Source: Telmatactis stephensoni
Taxonomy: Eukaryota > Cnidaria > Anthozoa > Actiniaria > Isophelliidae
Length of the DNA: 64,000 nucleotides
Assembly (NCBI GenBank): GCA_029948255.1
Contig: JALIZF010001864.1
Location: forward strand, 372,001 to 436,000
Reading direction: 5' to 3'
Made by a program: the position numbers and the translations under genes. Under the pieces are notes generated by a model, which ran no database searches, had not been told where the DNA came from, and saw nothing but the letters and a program-made list of their open reading frames with translations. Positions 60,636 through 64,000 of this stretch are shown piece by piece (positions within the stretch are counted from its first letter, which is position 1; every line of letters starts with the position of its first letter).

Positions 60636-62198
60636 GTATAATTATATATATTTTGAGCGAGATGAAACAGTCAACTACAGATATCCGTGAAATTTCAATA
60701 GGATGACAACAAATTTTGTACAACAATTCGTCATCGACGGCACGAGGTTGCACGAGGTTTTTGTCGTTGTATTACTGTTTCACTAGTGCGCACAAACGCA
60801 CCAAAAATTCAATTATTTTAGCTTACTTAGTTGTTTCCAACGCACTCAGTCGTTAGTGCTGCGTCTGTTCTTTATTGCGCCGATCGATCGAGTTGTGTAG
60901 TTAGCAAGTAATGCACGCTTAGCTTAGATATAATGTAAACTGTATATATAGACTTGAGTAAAAACATGTTATATTAAAAGAACTCTCCAAAAAATCTTCT
61001 CTCTTTAGCTTCCCCAATTAAATTGGAGCTTTGAGCCAAACTGTGGCACTCAACAAATGCAGATTATGAATTAGTATTGATACTTTTGTATTAAATATGT
61101 TTATTAGTCAAATTTCGTACTCGTATTCGTACTCGTCTTTTGTGCTTAAGGTTCCTAATATGTGACGGTTAACAAAATCCAGAGAACAGTAGAGAGGTCT
61201 TCTATTTCATACAAGAATAAACTTACTACGAGCAGCAAGTGATATAAACATCTGTGCATGTCTCCAGCTTCTATTGTCTTGGACAAATGGATAATTTCGA
61301 AAGGATAATTTCTAGCTGTTCATACTTCTGCACTCGAATGTAATACTCCGAAAAACTTTGGGGGGGGGGGGGGGGGAGACTATATACAACTCTATTTGAG
61401 TTGAGTTGAGGGCTACCTCTCTCTATGAGAGAGGTAGCTAGCCCTAAGCCAGGTCAAAACCGTAATTGAGGCGCGCCACTTCCGTCCAGCGGCTCGCGCA
61501 TACTCGTCATGTTATCACTTGCTGTTCTTACTACGCGCATTATCTCCCATTTCAATATATTCACAAATAAATTTAGTCTGTATATAAGTAGTAAACATTT
61601 CGCTTGCCTTCACTGGCATAACAAATATGCCACCACCCCCGAGGAGTCGGCCGGCCGACTGGGAGGAAGGCACAAAGACTACGTGTGGCAAGCCAGTTGA
61701 ACTCGGGGTCTTTAAAGAACTTAGGAGATGCTGACTTTGTAATTACATCTGCAAATGGTTAGATCTTCACGTCTCTTCGGATAAGGACGTTAAACCGAAG
61801 GTCCCTATTATTTAAAATTACTACACATACCCTTGGATATTGGAGGGACAATAAAGAAACAACAACAACGACATCGATATCTGCGTTCTGCCCAGCACAT
61901 ATCCACGAGTTACTACCACCACAGGTAACCCAAGCTGTAGTCATGTGGACTCACAAAATAACAGCAATCGTAGATAGGCAACCCTTTCTTTTGTTCTCTC
62001 CTGTTGTTTCATCCTGCACAGATGATCGTATTATTCCTCTTATATATAAATCTGATTTCTTTTCTTGTTCATAATTTACTCAGCTCTGGCGCTTTAATTT
62101 CGTAATGGACATACCTTGGTTTGGTTTTGCGACCAAGTGACGACGCACTATAAATTGATGCACACATGTTTCGCCTATCCGGCCTCTCCAGTTTTTCA

Positions 62199-62252
<54 letters not shown>

Positions 62253-63691
62253 GAAGTACAACAACGACAACAATGTGGTATACCAGCCCAATTAACCATG
62301 TGCCGTCCTGATAAATCATGAGTTGCAAGGAAATACTACAAGGAAATACTACAAGGAAAGTTCGGTGTCTTAATGAATTTGAAACTGGTTCGATTTGGAC
62401 GATTTAGGATAGGATGGCTTAGGTATTCAGCACACCAGTCAAATAACATGGTTCTAACTGGAATAGACCAAATCGGCTAACGTAATGCTATGTACATTTA
62501 ATTTCTACCCAATTCAAAACCTCTGGGCAGTAAGATTCTTTGTCTTTTGCATTTAAAAATCATGTGGAAATTTTTGGAACAAAATCAAAATCCATCTATA
62601 AAATCATGATTCCGCTGTCTCTTCCCCCTCTCGCATGCCCCTCTCCCCATGCCCTCTCCCCTTCCACGTCGCCTAGAGCCACAATCCCATGCGATATTAT
62701 AAGCATATTGACTTTCTATAGTATACTACCCCTTCCCCCGTTCCAATGTTGATATTCGGGCTCGAAATCTCTATGCCGCCCTTCAGATAGTCGAAAGCGT
62801 CACTGATCAACATTGGAACAGGGGAAGGGAACACATGTACAGGCGCGGCACGTTTTTTACGCAAAAGATAAAGATTGCAGCTTCGTAGGCTATTGATGCA
62901 GAAGGCTCAACTCAGTGGAACCCTGTGCTCTACGACCCGTTGCGCCTGGCAGCTACTCTGATACTCCTTTAATACAGCTACCCCCTTATTTAACAGCCAC
63001 TTGAGCTATTTTTGGATATTATTAAGTGGTCGTATAAACGGAGTTTTCCCCTGAAGTTCAGTTCTAGCTGAAACGTACGTACAACTTATATTATTTGAAT
63101 CCCGATGTTCTCTGTAAATATACCCTCTTTGCACTCAAATTACTTAAAACTATTTACTTAACTTTTATCACATGGTCATCTCTCCACTTTGTTACCTAGG
63201 TTACGAGCGGGACCTCGGCACAAAAAAAATCGTTCAAGGTCCTCAAGGAAAGAAAAGAAAGATCGAAAATTATATCGTGAAAAAAGGAAGTGCAATGTTC
63301 AAAGAAACCAGTTTAGGAACTAATGCCCACGAAATCATATCGATATGCAAAGTTGTTTTTCAAGTTAATTGACATATTTCATGACATTCATTTGAAACGG
63401 TTCCGTTTCTAAGGACCAGCCAATTTTATAAAGTGACACTAGTAGTAGATTTTTTGGTGAGAAAGTTGTTGGCGCGGTGGTACAGGTCTCAAGTGGTCCT
63501 CTTTCGATGATTTTGTCGGAAACCAACCAGCCAATCGTATGCCAGCATTATTCAATCAGCCCGCGGTGTTCGTTTCCAGCATGTGATTTAGCAACACATC
63601 TGTAGCGCTTACTAGTGCTTTTGTCAACTTAGTAGGCACTGTACTTAACAAATTTATGTGCTTGTATTCTTCGTAAAGTACAAGATCTACT
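60636..63691. other. 3.1-kb region with simple repeats, no supportable gene
   Basis: It contains a poly(G) run at 61360-61376, a GAGAGGTAGCTAGCCCT-type palindrome near 61400-61445 and an (AAC)n run at 62200-62251. A CATTGGAAC.GGGG-type inverted pair flanks about 62730-62825. The final few hundred bases should hold the 5' UTR and promoter of the ERG channel gene. Confidence 0.5.
62200..62251 (+). repeat. (AAC)n microsatellite
   Basis: About 17 AAC units. Open frames of poly-Cys or poly-Val read from the other strand are artefacts of it. Confidence 0.9.
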
Positions 63692-64000
63692 ATGCCGATA
63701 AAGAAAGGTCTGGTGGCGCCGCAGAACACTTTTATTCAAACCATTATCAAAAAGTTCGATGGCTCGCGTAAGTCAAAACCACCGTTTGCAATTGATGATA
63801 GCCAGCCGATCATTTTATGTAATTTAATTGAATTTTCTCCGCTATTTCTTTTAATCCAGCTGATCGGAATTTCGTCCTTGGAAATGCTCAAGTATCCGAA
63901 TTACCGATTATATATTGCAATGAAGGCTTTTGCGAACTTACGGGCTACAGCCGTGCTGAGCTTGTTCAAAAACATTGCAGTTGTGACTTCTTGTGCGGCA
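63692..64000 (+). CDS. KCNH (ERG subfamily): ERG-type (KCNH) voltage-gated potassium channel, N-terminal exons only
   Basis: ERG channels carry the rapid delayed-rectifier K+ current across the plasma membrane. Exon 1 (63692-63767) encodes MPIKKGLVAPQNTFIQTIIK then KFDGS, the invariant ERG N-terminal cap. A GTAAGT donor follows in phase 1. Exon 2 starts at 63860 after TTTTAATCCAG and runs past the window. It encodes DRNFVLGNAQVSELPIIYCN followed by EGFCELTGYSRAELVQKHC and SCDFLCG, the start of the eag/PAS domain. The cap plus this PAS signature is diagnostic for ERG (KCNH2/6/7) rather than EAG or ELK. Transmembrane and pore parts lie beyond 64000. Confidence 0.93.
   Translation, partial: MPIKKGLVAPQNTFIQTIIKKFDGSRKSKPPFAIDDSQPIILCNLIEFSPLFLLIQLIGISSLEMLKYPNYRLYIAMKAFANLRATAVLSLFKNIAVVTSCAA

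Noticed and set aside
62069..62328. Frames with poly-Cys or poly-Val
   Set aside because: They are products of the (AAC)n microsatellite.
1..64000. tRNA, rRNA, snRNA genes, CRISPR arrays and intact transposase or reverse transcriptase genes
   Set aside because: Looked for by eye on both strands; no cloverleaf with A and B boxes, no rRNA core sequence and no transposase or RT motif could be supported.

Overview
The window is eukaryotic, animal DNA. It has spliced genes with GT-AG introns, long AT-rich non-coding stretches, metazoan protein families (SLC34 phosphate transporter, IGBP1, FMC1, PGRMC-like, ERG-type potassium channel) and a dense load of short inverted-repeat elements. The compact 3-12 exon genes and the style of the repeats suggest a cnidarian, probably an anthozoan such as a coral. 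That placement is inference; no taxon-diagnostic sequence was seen.

Layout. 1-1977 (+): the 3' half of an SLC34 sodium/phosphate cotransporter, followed by a long 3' UTR region. 4585-19217 (-): a complete 12-exon IGBP1 (alpha4/TAP42) gene, convergent with SLC34 and head-to-head with FMC1. 19513-23265 (+): 3-exon FMC1, a mitochondrial ATP synthase assembly factor, whose second intron holds about 1 kb of ACACC-type satellite. 29384-30085 (-): an intronless PGRMC/cytochrome-b5-like membrane protein that lacks the usual axial haem tyrosine. 30.1-40.7 kb: no gene I can support, but repeats are present. 40725-47674 (-): two tandem paralogous 3-exon genes for small secreted proteins with a signal peptide, an acidic segment and a long Arg/Pro-repeat basic tail. 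47.7-54.1 kb: a repeat-rich block with foldbacks, nested MITEs and a hammerhead-like core. 54148-57694 (-): a 2-exon gene for a 171-residue protein with a possible AMPK-beta-like E-set/CBM fold and a C-terminal CaaX box. 58178-60500 (+): a 4-exon gene for a 335-residue multi-pass membrane protein with a Cys cluster and an acidic dileucine tail, divergent from the CaaX gene. 63692-64000 (+): the first two exons of an ERG (KCNH) potassium channel, running off the window.

The best candidate for an undescribed system is the tandem pair at 40.7-47.7 kb. Its precursors look like secreted antimicrobial-peptide or matrix-protein precursors: an anionic pro-part is followed by tandem cationic RPxPSRRPRPSGRP units. 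Promoters and exon 1 are almost identical between the copies, while the repeat exons have diverged in unit number and sequence. The second candidate is the head-to-head pair of unrecognised genes at 54-60.5 kb (a lipidated CBM-like protein and an orphan multi-pass membrane protein).

At least eight copies of one TA-flanked MITE family (ends TAGAGTG...CACTCTA) lie in the window. Some are nested, two are interlocked, and one interrupts the promoter of one of the tandem paralogues. All exon models were joined by eye from splice sites, reading-frame phase and family resemblance; no computation or database search was run.
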